Shown: positions 1-8,595, counted from the stretch's first letter. The stretch is DNA of 51,026 nucleotides from Chloroflexota bacterium (GCA_021779955.1 JAJXZS010000004.1:1-51026); one strand, 5' to 3'. Program-made: numbers and translations. Notes: generated by a model from the sequence alone, not told the origin.

Positions 1-2
1 AC

Positions 3-872
3 GCCGCCGTCGTAGTGATCCGCGGACGCAAAAGCGCAACCGAGAAATTCGCGGGCGCGGTGAATTCCTACTCCATCGAAGCCATGATGGGCGATACCAA
101 AGCCCTCCAGGCAGGCACCTCGCATTTCCTCGGTCAGAACTTTGCCAAAGCGTTCAACATCCAGTACCTCGATGTCAACAATGAACTTCAGAACTGCTGG
201 ACGACTTCCTGGGGTCTTTCCACCCGCTTCATCGGCGCCATCATCATGACCCACGGCGACGATCAGGGCCTCGTCCTCCCTCCCCGCCTTGCGCCGATTC
301 AGGTCGTCATCGTCCCAATCTACCGCAATGATGAGGAAAAATCCAAAGTGCAGCCTGTTGTCGATAGCTTGAGCAAAGAGCTTGCCGATTTCCGCGTCAA
401 AGTGGACGACCGCACCGAACTCACCCCAGGCTTCAAGTATAACGATTGGGAAATGCGCGGCGTTCCTCTGCGCATCGAGGTCGGACCGAAAGATGTCGAA
501 AAGAACTCGGTCATGACCGCACGCCGCGATATTCCCGGCCGCGACGGCAAAGCCATCATCCCGCAGGAGGGGATCGCTGCCAGGGTAAAAGAACTGCTTG
601 TGGAGATTCAGGCCGGCATGCTCGCGAAGGCCACCCAGTTCCGCGACAGCCACATCTTCGAGCCCGCTGACTACGAAGATCTCAAGAAGATCATCGAGAA
701 GGGTTGGGCATTTGCCTGGTGGTGCGGCGACCCGGCCTGCGAAGCCAAAATCAAGGAAGACACCAAAGCAACCACACGCTGCATCCCTTTCGACCAGCCA
801 GGCGGACATGGAAATTGCATCGTCTGTGGCCAGGAAGCCAGTGAAAAGGCTTATTTTGCCAAAGCCTATTAA
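3..872 (+). CDS. proS: Prolyl-tRNA synthetase, C-terminal part (5' end outside window)
   Basis: The reading frame is open to the left edge, so the N-terminal part of the enzyme is missing. The visible portion covers the end of the class II catalytic core (for example TSWGLSTRFIGAIIMTHGDD and the following GLVLPPRLAPIQVVIVPI), then the anticodon-binding domain, then a C-terminal zinc-binding-type domain with Cys residues in CGDPAC, TRC and NCIVCG, ending in the typical aromatic YFAKAY. This C-terminal domain is characteristic of the short eukaryote/archaea-like ProRS, which charges tRNA-Pro with proline in the cytoplasm and lacks the bacterial editing insertion; the region where that insertion would sit is not in the window. 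A perfect hairpin follows the stop codon. The identification is secure; the subtype is inferred from the C-terminal domain. Confidence 0.95.
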   Translation, partial: AAVVVIRGRKSATEKFAGAVNSYSIEAMMGDTKALQAGTSHFLGQNFAKAFNIQYLDVNNELQNCWTTSWGLSTRFIGAIIMTHGDDQGLVLPPRLAPIQVVIVPIYRNDEEKSKVQPVVDSLSKELADFRVKVDDRTELTPGFKYNDWEMRGVPLRIEVGPKDVEKNSVMTARRDIPGRDGKAIIPQEGIAARVKELLVEIQAGMLAKATQFRDSHIFEPADYEDLKKIIEKGWAFAWWCGDPACEAKIKEDTKATTRCIPFDQPGGHGNCIVCGQEASEKAYFAKAY

Positions 873-877
873 TCTAC

Positions 878-900
878 AGGGCAGGGAACATCCCTGCCCT
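878..900 (+). terminator. Hairpin between proS and the next gene
   Basis: A perfect 10-bp inverted repeat (AGGGCAGGGA / TCCCTGCCCT) with a 3-nt loop starts five bases after the proS stop codon and ends eight bases before the next start codon. There is no T-run after it, so it may be a 3'-end stabiliser, a weak terminator, or a structure that limits translation of the downstream gene, whose only purine-rich ribosome-binding candidates lie inside the stem. Confidence 0.5.
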
Positions 901-908
901 AACTAGAT

Positions 909-1724
909 ATGCCTGCTGTCGAGATCGAAAAACTCACAACCCAGGTCAGATTGGTCGCCCACAAGTTTGGCGAACCCAGAGACTTTATCGTTGCCTTGCG
1001 CAGCCTGTTCGAAGACTATGCCGATCTCACCTTCCGCATCAACTCCATGCGCAGGCCCTCTGTGGTCCTTCCCGAATACCACCTCTCGCCGGTCATTCTG
1101 CGCACCCTCGAAAAGGAATTGGGCAGGTATTGCGAGGACAATCCCCTTGCCTCTCTCGATGTGATCGACTTGTTGTGGAAGGAACCCAGGCGCGAACCGC
1201 GCATCCTGGCTGCCGCATTGCTTGGTAAGATACCCCTCAGCCATTCGCAGGCGGTCATCACGCGCCTGCTGAGCTGGTCGGCTGTGACAGAAGAATATGC
1301 CCTTGCGAAGACCATCGTCGGCAGCGCCTCGCTCAATCTGAGAACTGAAGCCCCTGAAGAGTGGATCGGCGTCCTCAGCAACTGGCTCAATTCCCGGAGT
1401 GACATCGAGATTTCGCTCGGGCTCACCGGATTGATCCCCCTCATCCAGGACCGCAGCTTCGTCGACATCCCTCGGGTGTTTGATCTTCTCACTCCCCACC
1501 TCGACCGGATCGATCCGCATGAACTCACGACGCTTCAATCCATCATCGAGAGCCTGGCCCGCCGCACGCCGAAGGAGACCGTCTTCGTTCTCAAGCAAAT
1601 CGCCGGCAATTCGCGTGACGCAAACCTGTTCCGCTTGCTGCGCCGCTGCCTCCCCGAATTTCCCGAAGAGCAGCGCATTTCCCTGCGCTATGCCCTTGCC
1701 AAAGGCTCTCAACTTGCTGGCTGA
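909..1724 (+). CDS. HEAT-like alpha-helical protein of unknown function
   Basis: A 271-residue protein with no signal peptide or membrane segment, so probably cytoplasmic. It is built almost entirely from amphipathic helix pairs (for example around residues 90-130, 140-190 and 205-260), the pattern of HEAT/ALR-type superhelical scaffolds. The segment with EPRREPRILAAALLGKIPL resembles the DNA-alkylation-repair (AlkD-like) branch of such proteins, but I cannot see decisive catalytic residues, so that is only a possibility. It lies between proS and rpsO on the same strand, 36 bases after proS. No good Shine-Dalgarno sequence precedes the ATG apart from bases inside the upstream hairpin. I assign no function; a structural scaffold is the safest reading. 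Confidence 0.75.
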   Translation: MPAVEIEKLTTQVRLVAHKFGEPRDFIVALRSLFEDYADLTFRINSMRRPSVVLPEYHLSPVILRTLEKELGRYCEDNPLASLDVIDLLWKEPRREPRILAAALLGKIPLSHSQAVITRLLSWSAVTEEYALAKTIVGSASLNLRTEAPEEWIGVLSNWLNSRSDIEISLGLTGLIPLIQDRSFVDIPRVFDLLTPHLDRIDPHELTTLQSIIESLARRTPKETVFVLKQIAGNSRDANLFRLLRRCLPEFPEEQRISLRYALAKGSQLAG

Positions 1725-1753
1725 CCCCAGGTTACTCTAGACAATTCGCTATC

Positions 1754-1782
1754 TTTTCATTCACCTCGTCCTCTGGTATAAT
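1754..1782 (+). promoter_or_regulatory. Extended -10 promoter for rpsO
   Basis: A perfect TATAAT lies at 1777-1782, preceded by TG one base upstream (TGGTATAAT), an extended -10. A partial -35 (TTTTCA, 1754-1759) sits 17 bases upstream. Transcription would begin near 1789 and leave a leader of about 70 bases before rpsO. The leader contains two copies of TGCAAAT (near 1817 and 1833). Confidence 0.8.
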
Positions 1783-1858
1783 CTGTGGCAGTGACTCGAC
1801 CTTTTTGTGGGTATTCTGCAAATATGGCGACTTGCAAATTTTGATTAGGAGCAGTGTC

Positions 1859-2131
1859 ATGCCTTTGACAAAAGAAGAGAAAGAGAAAGTGATTTCTGAA
1901 TTCGCCATTCACGAAGGCGATACGGGTTCAGCAGACGTCCAAATCGCGTTGCTGACCAGGCGCATCACCCAACTGACCGGGCACCTGCGTGCCAATAAGC
2001 ACGACAACGCTTCACGCCGCGGTTTGCTCCAAATGGTCGGACAACGCCGCAGTCTTCTGGCTTACCTCCGTAGGACAGATTTCCCGCGATTTCAGGCGAT
2101 CACTGAAAAGCTGAACATCCGCACCCGGTAG
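1859..2131 (+). CDS. rpsO: Small ribosomal subunit protein S15
   Basis: A 90-residue protein with the full S15 pattern: HEGDTGSADVQIALLTRRI, then LTGHLRANKHDNASRRGLL, then GQRRSLLAYLRR near the C-terminus. S15 binds 16S rRNA early in assembly of the 30S platform. The frame stays open further upstream, but the start at 1859 is preferred because AGGAG (1847-1851) lies seven bases before it and the family begins here (MPLTKEEK). It has its own promoter and is followed by a strong hairpin and then pnp, the classic rpsO-pnp order. S15 is known in other bacteria to repress its own mRNA; whether this leader does so cannot be told by eye. Confidence 0.97.
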   Translation: MPLTKEEKEKVISEFAIHEGDTGSADVQIALLTRRITQLTGHLRANKHDNASRRGLLQMVGQRRSLLAYLRRTDFPRFQAITEKLNIRTR

Positions 2132-2139
2132 TGACCTGC

Positions 2140-2176
2140 AAACGAGTAGATGGCAGCAAAACCATCTACTCGTTTT
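2140..2176 (+). terminator. Intrinsic terminator or attenuator between rpsO and pnp
   Basis: A perfect 14-bp stem (AAACGAGTAGATGG, 2140-2153; CCATCTACTCGTTT, 2162-2175) with an 8-nt loop ends in a short TTTT run. It begins nine bases after the rpsO stop. The short T-run suggests partial read-through into pnp, with the hairpin also protecting the rpsO mRNA end. Confidence 0.7.
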
Positions 2177-2217
2177 GAATCAAGCAAGGCGCGGAATTTG
2201 CCCCACCGGTTGGGTAT

Positions 2218-2256
2218 TGAAAGATGACGAAGACCTCTGGTCTTCATTGGCTTTCA
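2218..2256 (+). promoter_or_regulatory. Stem-loop in the pnp leader
   Basis: A 7-bp perfect stem with a 3-nt loop (GAAGACC TCT GGTCTTC, 2229-2245) is extended by an outer stem TGAAAG/CTTTCA (2218-2223 with 2251-2256) across a few mismatches. It lies 36 bases before the pnp start. In enterobacteria a double-stranded pnp leader is cut by RNase III and mediates PNPase autocontrol; a comparable role here is an inference. Confidence 0.55.
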
Positions 2257-2292
2257 GTCCCTGACCAGGTGGGAAATAAAAAGGGAGTTTTT

Positions 2293-4572
2293 ATGCAACC
2301 AGCAAGCAAGAAATACACCACCATTGTCGGTGGCCGTCCTTTCGCGTTCGAAACCGGTAAATTAGCCGGTCAGGCCGGAGGATCTGTTACCTGCCAGTTG
2401 GGCGAGTCTGTAGTCTTTGCAGCCGCCACGATGGGTAAGGAACCTAGGGAAGGGCAGGATTTCTTCCCCCTAACAGTCGAATATGAAGAGAAGATGTACG
2501 CAGGCGGCCGTATTCCGGGCTCATTCTTCCGACGCGAAGGACGCCCTGGAACCGAATCGATCCTGATTTCACGGCTCACCGACCGCCCTCTCCGCCCCCT
2601 GTTCAACCAGCAAATGCGAAACGAAGTCCAGGTCGTTATGTTCTCGCTCTCGGCCGACCTCGAGAACCCGCTTGACATCCTGGCAATCAACGCCGCCTCG
2701 GCATCGCTGATGATTTCTGATATCCCCTGGGATGGGCCGGTTGGCGCCGTTCGTGTTGGCCGCGTCAACGACGAGTTCATCATCAACCCCACCTACGCCG
2801 AACTCGAAGAATCATCTCTTGATTTGCGCATCGCAGGCACTCGCGAAGCCATCCTGATGGTCGAAAGCGCCTCAGATGAAATCGATGAAGAGACCATGGT
2901 CAAAGCCCTGCTCTTCGGTCACGAAGCCATTCAGCCCATCATCGATATCCAGCTCAAAATGACAGAAGAAATCGGTAAGCCCAAAGCCGAAGTCAAGATT
3001 TACGCTCTCGACGAATCGATCATCGAAAAGGTATACGCCCGCGCCGATTCCGATCTGAACAACATCCTCGATACGCTTCATGGCAAGCACGAACAGCAGG
3101 CTGCCATTGATAGCTTGCGCGATGCCATCGTCGGCGAATATACGAATGAAGATGAACTTGATCTCATCGCATCTTACAAACAGGCATTCGAAGAAGTCTT
3201 CAAACGCATCGTCCGCCAGCGCATCCTCGACAACAAACGCCCCGACGGCCGCAAGCAGACCGAGATCCGCCCCATCTGGTGCGAAGTGGGCGTCAGCCCT
3301 CGCGCGCACGGCTCGGGCCTCTTCACCCGGGGTGAAACGCAGGTGCTCACTCTGGCAACACTTGGCACACCCAAGGAAGCCCAGGAAATCGACACCCTTT
3401 CACCGATGGAAACCAAGCGCTATATGCACCACTACAACTTCCCGCCATACGCTACCGGCGAGGTGAAGCGTCTGGGTGGTCAATCACGCCGTGAAATCGG
3501 TCATGGTGCCCTGGCCGAACGCGCTCTCGTGCCTGTGCTTCCTTCGGAAGCTGATTTCCCGTACACGCTCCGTCTCGTTTCAGAGGTGCTGTCTTCGAAT
3601 GGCTCTTCTTCGATGGCATCCGTTTGCGGCTCCACGCTTGCGCTCATGGATACCGGCGTCCCGATCAAGGCGCCAGTGGCAGGCATTGCCATGGGCCTTG
3701 TCATGGCTGATGATCGCTTTGTTGTGCTCACCGACATCCAGGGCGCCGAAGATCATTACGGCGACATGGATTTCAAAGTCGCCGGTACCAACAACGGCAT
3801 TACCGCCCTTCAAATGGACATCAAGGTCAAAGGCATCAATGCTGAGATCATGCGCCAGGCGCTTTCACAGGCTCGCGAAGCTCGCCTTGTCATCCTCGAT
3901 AAGATGCTCGCAGTCATCCCCGTCCCGCGTCCTGACCTGCGCTCGTTCGTTCCTCGCATCACCACGGTGAAAGTGCCTGTCGATAAGATCGGCGCCATCA
4001 TCGGGCCCGGAGGCAAGAACATCCGTGCACTGCAGGAAGAGACCGGCACCAAGATCGATATCGACGACGACGGCACAGTCTACATCTCTGCTACCGACGG
4101 AATCGCCGAAGCAGCAGCCCGTGAACGCATTGAAGCCCTCACCGAAACACCGCAGGTAGGTCATATCTACACGGGTAAAGTCGTGCGTATTGCCGACTTT
4201 GGCGCCTTCGTTCAGATTCTGCCCAACATCGACGGCATGGTTCACATCTCCCAGCTCGACAGCGAGCGAGTGAACAAGGTCGAAGATGTTGTCAAACTTG
4301 GCGACGAGATCACCGTCATGGTGACAGCCATCGACGAGAACGGCAAGATTCGGCTTTCCCGCCAGGCAGTACTCGAAGGCTGGTCAGTCGATGAAGCGCT
4401 CGAACATGATCGCGGCGGCAAGAGCGGCGGCTCGCGCCCTCGCAGCGGCGGCGACCATCACGGTGGTGACCGTCGCGGAAATGATCGACGCGGTGGTTCA
4501 AGCGGCGGTGAACGCAGAAGCGGTTATTCCAGCGGTCACGGCGGTGGAGACCGAGGAACACACACCGACTAG
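2293..4572 (+). CDS. pnp: Polyribonucleotide nucleotidyltransferase (PNPase)
   Basis: A 759-residue phosphorolytic 3'-5' exoribonuclease of RNA turnover, normally a trimeric ring. Domain order: first RNase PH-like domain (about 10-210), helical linker (about 240-320), second RNase PH-like domain (about 325-545), KH domain with the GPGG loop in [18 protein letters not shown], and an S1 domain beginning near [18 protein letters not shown]. The catalytic segment DHYGDMDFK matches the acidic/lysine pattern of active PNPases. The C-terminus is a tail of about 55 residues rich in Gly, Arg and His, probably RNA-binding and disordered. The start at 2293 follows GGGAG by five bases and begins at the family N-terminus; an in-frame ATG at 2224 lies in the leader hairpin and is rejected. 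It ends at a bidirectional terminator. Confidence 0.97.
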   Translation: MQPASKKYTTIVGGRPFAFETGKLAGQAGGSVTCQLGESVVFAAATMGKEPREGQDFFPLTVEYEEKMYAGGRIPGSFFRREGRPGTESILISRLTDRPLRPLFNQQMRNEVQVVMFSLSADLENPLDILAINAASASLMISDIPWDGPVGAVRVGRVNDEFIINPTYAELEESSLDLRIAGTREAILMVESASDEIDEETMVKALLFGHEAIQPIIDIQLKMTEEIGKPKAEVKIYALDESIIEKVYARADSDLNNILDTLHGKHEQQAAIDSLRDAIVGEYTNEDELDLIASYKQAFEEVFKRIVRQRILDNKRPDGRKQTEIRPIWCEVGVSPRAHGSGLFTRGETQVLTLATLGTPKEAQEIDTLSPMETKRYMHHYNFPPYATGEVKRLGGQSRREIGHGALAERALVPVLPSEADFPYTLRLVSEVLSSNGSSSMASVCGSTLALMDTGVPIKAPVAGIAMGLVMADDRFVVLTDIQGAEDHYGDMDFKVAGTNNGITALQMDIKVKGINAEIMRQALSQAREARLVILDKMLAVIPVPRPDLRSFVPRITTVKVPVDKIGAIIGPGGKNIRALQEETGTKIDIDDDGTVYISATDGIAEAAARERIEALTETPQVGHIYTGKVVRIADFGAFVQILPNIDGMVHISQLDSERVNKVEDVVKLGDEITVMVTAIDENGKIRLSRQAVLEGWSVDEALEHDRGGKSGGSRPRSGGDHHGGDRRGNDRRGGSSGGERRSGYSSGHGGGDRGTHTD

Positions 4573-4584
4573 TCCGTTCAGAAC

Positions 4585-4632
4585 AATAAAAAAAGTCTTC
4601 TTGAGGATTCCCCTCAAGAAGACTTTTTTATT
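4585..4632. terminator. Bidirectional terminator between pnp and murE
   Basis: A near-perfect stem (AATAAAAAAAGTCTTCTTGAGG paired in two parts with CCTCAAGAAGACTTTTTTATT, around 4585-4606 and 4612-4632) has a short loop, with an A-run on one side and a T-run on the other. It serves as an intrinsic terminator in both directions for the convergent genes. Confidence 0.92.
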
Positions 4633-4647
4633 CCATGCTGGTTTGCG

Positions 4648-6213
4648 CTAAGCCGGCTGGTCCTTTCTTGAAGTCGGTAAAACCGGCATCTTTGGTCCTG
4701 AAATGCCCATCTTCTTCGCGATAGCTGCCCGCATCGCAATGCGGTCATCCCAGGGATACTCCACACTGCCGAAGCACATCGACTGCTCGTGACCTTTGCC
4801 AAAGGAAGCCACGAGGTCACCAGGCTGCGCCAGATCGACCCCCATTTGGATGGCTTCTCCCCGGTCGGGAACCCTGTGAAAGACCTCCCCCTCAACGCCG
4901 CCTGCGCGCCTGGCAGCATTGGCCATTTCCTCCAGAATGCCATCAAGCGATTCCGTCCTCGGGTCCTCAGCGGTGAAAATCGAGAGGTCTGCAAACTGGA
5001 TTCCCACCTGCGCCATCATCCCGCGCTTCTCACGGTCGCGCAGTCCTGCAGAGCCAAATACCGCGATCAACCTTCCTGTAGTCATCTTTCGCAGCGCTTC
5101 AAGCGCCACATGCAGCGCGTTCGGGGTGTGCGCGAAATCCACGACCGCTGCGAAGTCCTGCCCCATTTCGATACGCTGCATCCTGCCGGGCACGCCCTGC
5201 GTCTGGGCGATCCCCCTGACAGCCGCTTCCGGCGGCACCTTCAGCCCGAACACCGAGGCGCCAATGGCAGCCAGGCAGTTCGATACGTTGAACTCCCCGG
5301 GGAATGGTGCGCCCACATCGAAAGATTGATCCTGCGACCTCGCAGTGAAGTGCAGGCTCTGCGGAGCATAGTGGATATCTTCGGCGTTGAGCATGCCTTT
5401 TCCGCGGGTCGAATAACTCACAAAATTGCTGCCGGCCTTCTCTCTGAGCGGCAGATAGGACGGATCGTCGGCATTCAGCACTGAGAACCGCAGGTTGCCG
5501 ATCGGTTTGACCGGGGTTGCCTGGAGCATCTCGAATAGCCTGGCCTTTGCGCCAAGGTATCCTTCGTAACTGCCGTGAAAATCCAGGTGTTCATGGGTGA
5601 TATTGGTCACCACAGCAATGTCGTACTCGCAGCCTGTCACCCTGTGCTGGATCAGTCCATGCGAGGTCGTCTCGAGCACCACGTGGGTGATCCCTGCATC
5701 GAGCATCATCCTGAGGTAGCGCTGCACATCCATCGCTTCAGGCGTGGTCACGTGAAAGCCGGTGTCGATCTCCTTATCCATGATCACGGCATTGACCGTG
5801 GAGATCAGGCCTGTTTTCAACCCTGCAGCCTTCAGAATGTTGAAGAGCAAATTGCATGTGGTCGTCTTCCCGTCCGTCCCGGTCACGCCGATCACGCGCA
5901 GGCTGCGCGCGGGATGATCGTAATAAGCGGCCGCCAGCCACGCCAATGCCTCGCGTGAATCCTCCACGCGGATATAGGGCACGCCAGTCTCCGAAATTTC
6001 CTCGGTTCCGACGATAGCAACGGCTCCCTGCCCAATCGCGGATGAGACGTATTGGTGACCATCCACACTGCCGCCCTTTACCGCCACAAAGATATCTCCC
6101 TGGCTCACTTGCCGTGAGTCATTCTTGATTCCACGGACCTCACTCTCAGGCAGCGGCACGGTGTGATGTTTGGATATTGGCAAATCATCGATCAGTTGCG
6201 CGAGTTTGTTCAT
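4648..6213 (-). CDS. murE: UDP-N-acetylmuramyl-tripeptide synthetase (MurE-type ligase)
   Basis: A 521-residue Mur ligase that adds the third amino acid to UDP-MurNAc-L-Ala-D-Glu in the cytoplasm. It has an N-terminal UDP-binding domain with DSRQVSQGDIFVAVKG (32-47), the ATP loop GVTGTDGKTTT (109-119), the NITHEHLDFHG segment (204-214), and a C-terminal domain beginning near residue 350. The region that reads the third amino acid is EDPR (416-419), where the diaminopimelate enzymes have DNPR; the Arg is kept but the first two positions differ. The added residue (diaminopimelate, lysine or ornithine) therefore cannot be assigned; ornithine is known from Chloroflexus walls. The ATG is preceded by AGGAAAAGG. 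It sits alone between two terminators, away from other mur genes. Confidence 0.93.
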   Translation of the reverse strand: MNKLAQLIDDLPISKHHTVPLPESEVRGIKNDSRQVSQGDIFVAVKGGSVDGHQYVSSAIGQGAVAIVGTEEISETGVPYIRVEDSREALAWLAAAYYDHPARSLRVIGVTGTDGKTTTCNLLFNILKAAGLKTGLISTVNAVIMDKEIDTGFHVTTPEAMDVQRYLRMMLDAGITHVVLETTSHGLIQHRVTGCEYDIAVVTNITHEHLDFHGSYEGYLGAKARLFEMLQATPVKPIGNLRFSVLNADDPSYLPLREKAGSNFVSYSTRGKGMLNAEDIHYAPQSLHFTARSQDQSFDVGAPFPGEFNVSNCLAAIGASVFGLKVPPEAAVRGIAQTQGVPGRMQRIEMGQDFAAVVDFAHTPNALHVALEALRKMTTGRLIAVFGSAGLRDREKRGMMAQVGIQFADLSIFTAEDPRTESLDGILEEMANAARRAGGVEGEVFHRVPDRGEAIQMGVDLAQPGDLVASFGKGHEQSMCFGSVEYPWDDRIAMRAAIAKKMGISGPKMPVLPTSRKDQPA

Positions 6214-6238
6214 GGCCTTTTCCTCATAGAGTGTACAA

Positions 6239-6283
6239 CAAAAAAGAGGGTTTCTCTGGACATTTTCGCCTTCGAAACCCTCT
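6239..6283 (-). terminator. Intrinsic terminator of the ATP synthase operon
   Basis: On the minus strand AGAGGGTTTC (6283-6274) pairs with GAAACCCTCT (6254-6245) around a 19-nt loop and runs into a T-tract (plus-strand A-run ending at 6244). It lies 14 bases after the atpFH stop, which shows that the operon ends here. Confidence 0.85.
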
Positions 6284-6296
6284 AAAGAATCTTGAA

Positions 6297-7034
6297 CTAT
6301 CTAAGCGTTTGCCGCAGATTCTGTAGCTGTCCGGCGACCGAACCATCGACGACTTGATCTCCTGCTCGGACGATCAACCCGCCCAAAATCGTCGGGTCCA
6401 CTCGGAATGCCACCTTTGCCTTGGTATTGAGCGAAGCGAGCAATTCCTTCTCAACGGTTGTCTGCTCCTCATGGGTCAGGGGCAATGCGCTTGTCACTTC
6501 TGCGCTGTCACCGATAATCGTTGTAGCTTTCAACGCTGTCACCTTGCCGCTCTTGATGCCTGAGAAGAATTCATTCAATAGCTTATGCTGTCGCGCTTCA
6601 TCCAGGTTTTCGCCGATCAACCGTTCGGCCGCTGCAATAGCCAATACCGCCACCTGACTGCGCAGTTCGGTCAGCGTACGTTCGCGCTCGATATCGATCT
6701 CGTTCATGGCTGCTTCTCGCTGCTTGGCAAGGTCTGCGTCGGCGGCAGACCGCATCTCTCGGATGGCGGTTTCGGCCTTTTCGGTTGCATCCCTTACGGT
6801 TTGGGCAGCCTGGGTTTGCGCATCTGACATGATCTTCGTCGCATCTTTTTCGGCATTCTCACGCGCCTCAGAGGCTATCCGTGCATCTTCAAGGCCTTTT
6901 TCAACTGTGGCTCTGCGTTTTTCCAGCATGCCCAGCAAGGGCTTATACACCCAGGCACTCAACACCACCATGATAATGGCGAAGTTGAGGATATAGATAA
7001 TCAGGGTTCCAGTATTCAGACCTAGTTTTTCCAA
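6297..7034 (-). CDS. atpF: ATP synthase subunit b fused to the C-terminal domain of subunit delta
   Basis: A 245-residue peripheral-stalk protein. Residues 1-30 form the single membrane helix of subunit b, followed by the KPLLGMLEKRR cytoplasmic junction and a long coiled coil to about residue 160. Residues 165-245 match the C-terminal domain of the delta (OSCP) subunit: VTSALPLTHEEQTTVEKELL, then VDPTILGGLIVRAGDQVVDG and a final short helix. The N-terminal six-helix domain of delta, which normally binds the top of the alpha subunits, is absent from this protein; mycobacterial b-delta fusions keep it and are much longer. Start is TTG (7034-7032), with AGGAG eight bases upstream. It is the last gene of atpI-B-E-F, so a separate delta and the F1 genes must be elsewhere if the enzyme is complete. 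Confidence 0.88.
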   Translation of the reverse strand: MEKLGLNTGTLIIYILNFAIIMVVLSAWVYKPLLGMLEKRRATVEKGLEDARIASEARENAEKDATKIMSDAQTQAAQTVRDATEKAETAIREMRSAADADLAKQREAAMNEIDIERERTLTELRSQVAVLAIAAAERLIGENLDEARQHKLLNEFFSGIKSGKVTALKATTIIGDSAEVTSALPLTHEEQTTVEKELLASLNTKAKVAFRVDPTILGGLIVRAGDQVVDGSVAGQLQNLRQTLR

Positions 7035-7055
7035 TGCTTCATCTCCTGCAGCAAA

Positions 7056-7292
7056 CTAAAGCACGAAAAGCATCAAGAATGCAATAACCAGACAATAGAT
7101 AGCAATTGCTTCAGAAAATGCGATGCCGAGGATCATGTTGGTCAGCAAATTACCATATGTATCGGGGTTACGAGCCATGCCTCCGAGGGCGCCCTGGACG
7201 CTTAAGCCAATGCCGACGCCGCCACCCAACGCGCCGATCATCGCGAGTCCTGCTCCAATGAATTTCGCTGCCTGGACGATATCACCTGTCAT
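7056..7292 (-). CDS. atpE: ATP synthase subunit c (rotor ring)
   Basis: A 78-residue hairpin of two membrane helices with the polar loop ARNPDTYG (40-47). The ion-binding carboxylate is Glu61 in the second helix (LGIAFSEAIAIYCL). The position after Glu61 is Ala rather than the Ser/Thr typical of sodium-binding rings, and the first helix has Ile where sodium enzymes carry a liganding Gln (GVGIG), so proton coupling is more likely. ATG is preceded by GGAGGC. The gene lies 21 bases upstream of atpF and 36 bases downstream of atpB, with the operon order expected for F0. Confidence 0.96.
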   Translation of the reverse strand: MTGDIVQAAKFIGAGLAMIGALGGGVGIGLSVQGALGGMARNPDTYGNLLTNMILGIAFSEAIAIYCLVIAFLMLFVL

Positions 7293-7328
7293 GATTTTTT
7301 CTTCGCCTCCACGTTCTGTCTGGTTTTG

Positions 7329-8306
7329 CTAAGTTATAGCGGGTTCCTCTTCAGCATGTCCTGATGTCGCCATGGCCATGAATACCAGCGTCAACATGCC
7401 GAAGACAAATGCCTGGATCAATCCAATAAACAATTCGAACATCATGATCATTGAGGGTACGAAGACGGGAACCATCACTCCGATCAAGATCAAAAGCACC
7501 ATCCCTGCAAACATATTGCCGAACAACCGGAATGCAAAAGAGAGGATCTTCGCAAATTCGGAGATGGTCTCAAGAATGCCCACAAGAAAGTCCATGAAAC
7601 CGAAAAACGGTTTCTTGAACATGGTTGTGAAATTCAAGAATTTACTGAAATAACTGATACCCTGAGCCTGGATGCCGATCACCTGAGTCATGAACACAGA
7701 GATCAACGCCAGGGCTGCGGTAAAGCTGAGATCGGTGGACACGCCGCGTAAGAACGGGATGACATTGTAGCCGCCCTGGGCGATCGCCGGCAGAGTCACG
7801 TTAAACCAGTGGCCGCCGATCGGTACGATGCTGTACCCGCCTGAAGGCACTTCCTCGACCAAACCAAAAGTCTCGAAGATCGGGACCAGTTTTAGCAGAT
7901 TTGCGAAAAGGACTATGATAAAAATGCTCGCAAACCATGGGAAAATTTTCTTGGTCCATCTACCTGCGGTGGTTTGAGTGAGATTGTAGAGCAACTCAAT
8001 CAGCATCTCCATCATGCCGGTGAACCCGCTAGCGATCAGGGTATCCTTCTTGATATTCCTATTGACGATCCAGGCGACAAGCAAGATGACCAGATCCATC
8101 ACCACCATCCCGGTCAAGGCGTTGGTCAGGTAAACTGGGCCAATGCCAGGCAGGTTGAATAATGGGGTTGAGGAGAGGTTCTCGGGTGCAATTGCTATGA
8201 TCGATTGTGTTGGCTTGGCTACAATGACGCCAACGACGTTCAAGAGGATAAGCGCCAGGATGATCCAGCGATTCTTCCCCCACCGCCATTTACGAGTCTT
8301 TGCCAA
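7329..8306 (-). CDS. atpB: ATP synthase subunit a
   Basis: A membrane subunit forming the ion half-channels beside the c-ring. The conserved Arg lies in SFAFRLFGNMFAGMVLL, and the C-terminal helices include FELFIGLIQAFVFGMLTLVFMAM; about six to seven membrane segments in all. The start is uncertain. I chose TTG at 8306-8304 because GGAGG (8317-8313) lies six bases before it; an ATG at 8312 abuts the same GGAGG and would have no spacing. This gives 325 residues and an overlap of 17 bases with atpI, suggesting translational coupling. A basic N-terminal stretch (AKTRKWRWGKNR) precedes the first helix. Confidence 0.93.
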   Translation of the reverse strand: MAKTRKWRWGKNRWIILALILLNVVGVIVAKPTQSIIAIAPENLSSTPLFNLPGIGPVYLTNALTGMVVMDLVILLVAWIVNRNIKKDTLIASGFTGMMEMLIELLYNLTQTTAGRWTKKIFPWFASIFIIVLFANLLKLVPIFETFGLVEEVPSGGYSIVPIGGHWFNVTLPAIAQGGYNVIPFLRGVSTDLSFTAALALISVFMTQVIGIQAQGISYFSKFLNFTTMFKKPFFGFMDFLVGILETISEFAKILSFAFRLFGNMFAGMVLLILIGVMVPVFVPSMIMMFELFIGLIQAFVFGMLTLVFMAMATSGHAEEEPAIT

Positions 8307-8595
8307 TCTCATCCTCCTTGCGAACCGGCGTATTGGAATCGTCAATCCTGATCTTCGATACGGTCTTGCGCGCAATGAGAACCATCAAAACGATGGAAAC
8401 AGGCACGCTGACGATGAGCAGCCCGATCGTAAACCAGGGTTTGGTGCCGAGCGCTCTATCCAGAGCCAACCCGCCGATCGTGGCTGCAATCACGATGATA
8501 AGCGTCAAAATTCCGACCTGGCCCACCATCACCGCAAGAAGCATGTTCCGCGAATTCCCGCTTTTGGGCCTGGAAGGCTTTTCAAGTGTTTCCAT
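8290..8595 (-). CDS. atpI: AtpI/AtpZ-like ATP synthase-associated membrane protein
   Basis: A 101-residue protein with two predicted membrane helices (about 18-45 and 52-75) and charged, cytoplasmic-looking ends. Its size, two-helix layout and place immediately before atpB match the AtpI/AtpZ family, which helps assemble the c-ring or transports magnesium in other bacteria. Residue identity is low in this family, so the call leans on context. The start ATG lies only nine bases after a TATAAT box, so the message could be nearly leaderless. Confidence 0.8.
   Translation of the reverse strand: METLEKPSRPKSGNSRNMLLAVMVGQVGILTLIIVIAATIGGLALDRALGTKPWFTIGLLIVSVPVSIVLMVLIARKTVSKIRIDDSNTPVRKEDEIGKDS

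Noticed and set aside
903-1712. Long minus-strand frame opposite the HEAT-like gene
   Set aside because: It mirrors the plus-strand gene, shows no family pattern, and results from strand-symmetric codon use.
2224-2292. Upstream ATG for pnp
   Set aside because: It lies in the leader hairpin and would add 23 residues not typical of PNPase; a better ribosome-binding site precedes 2293.
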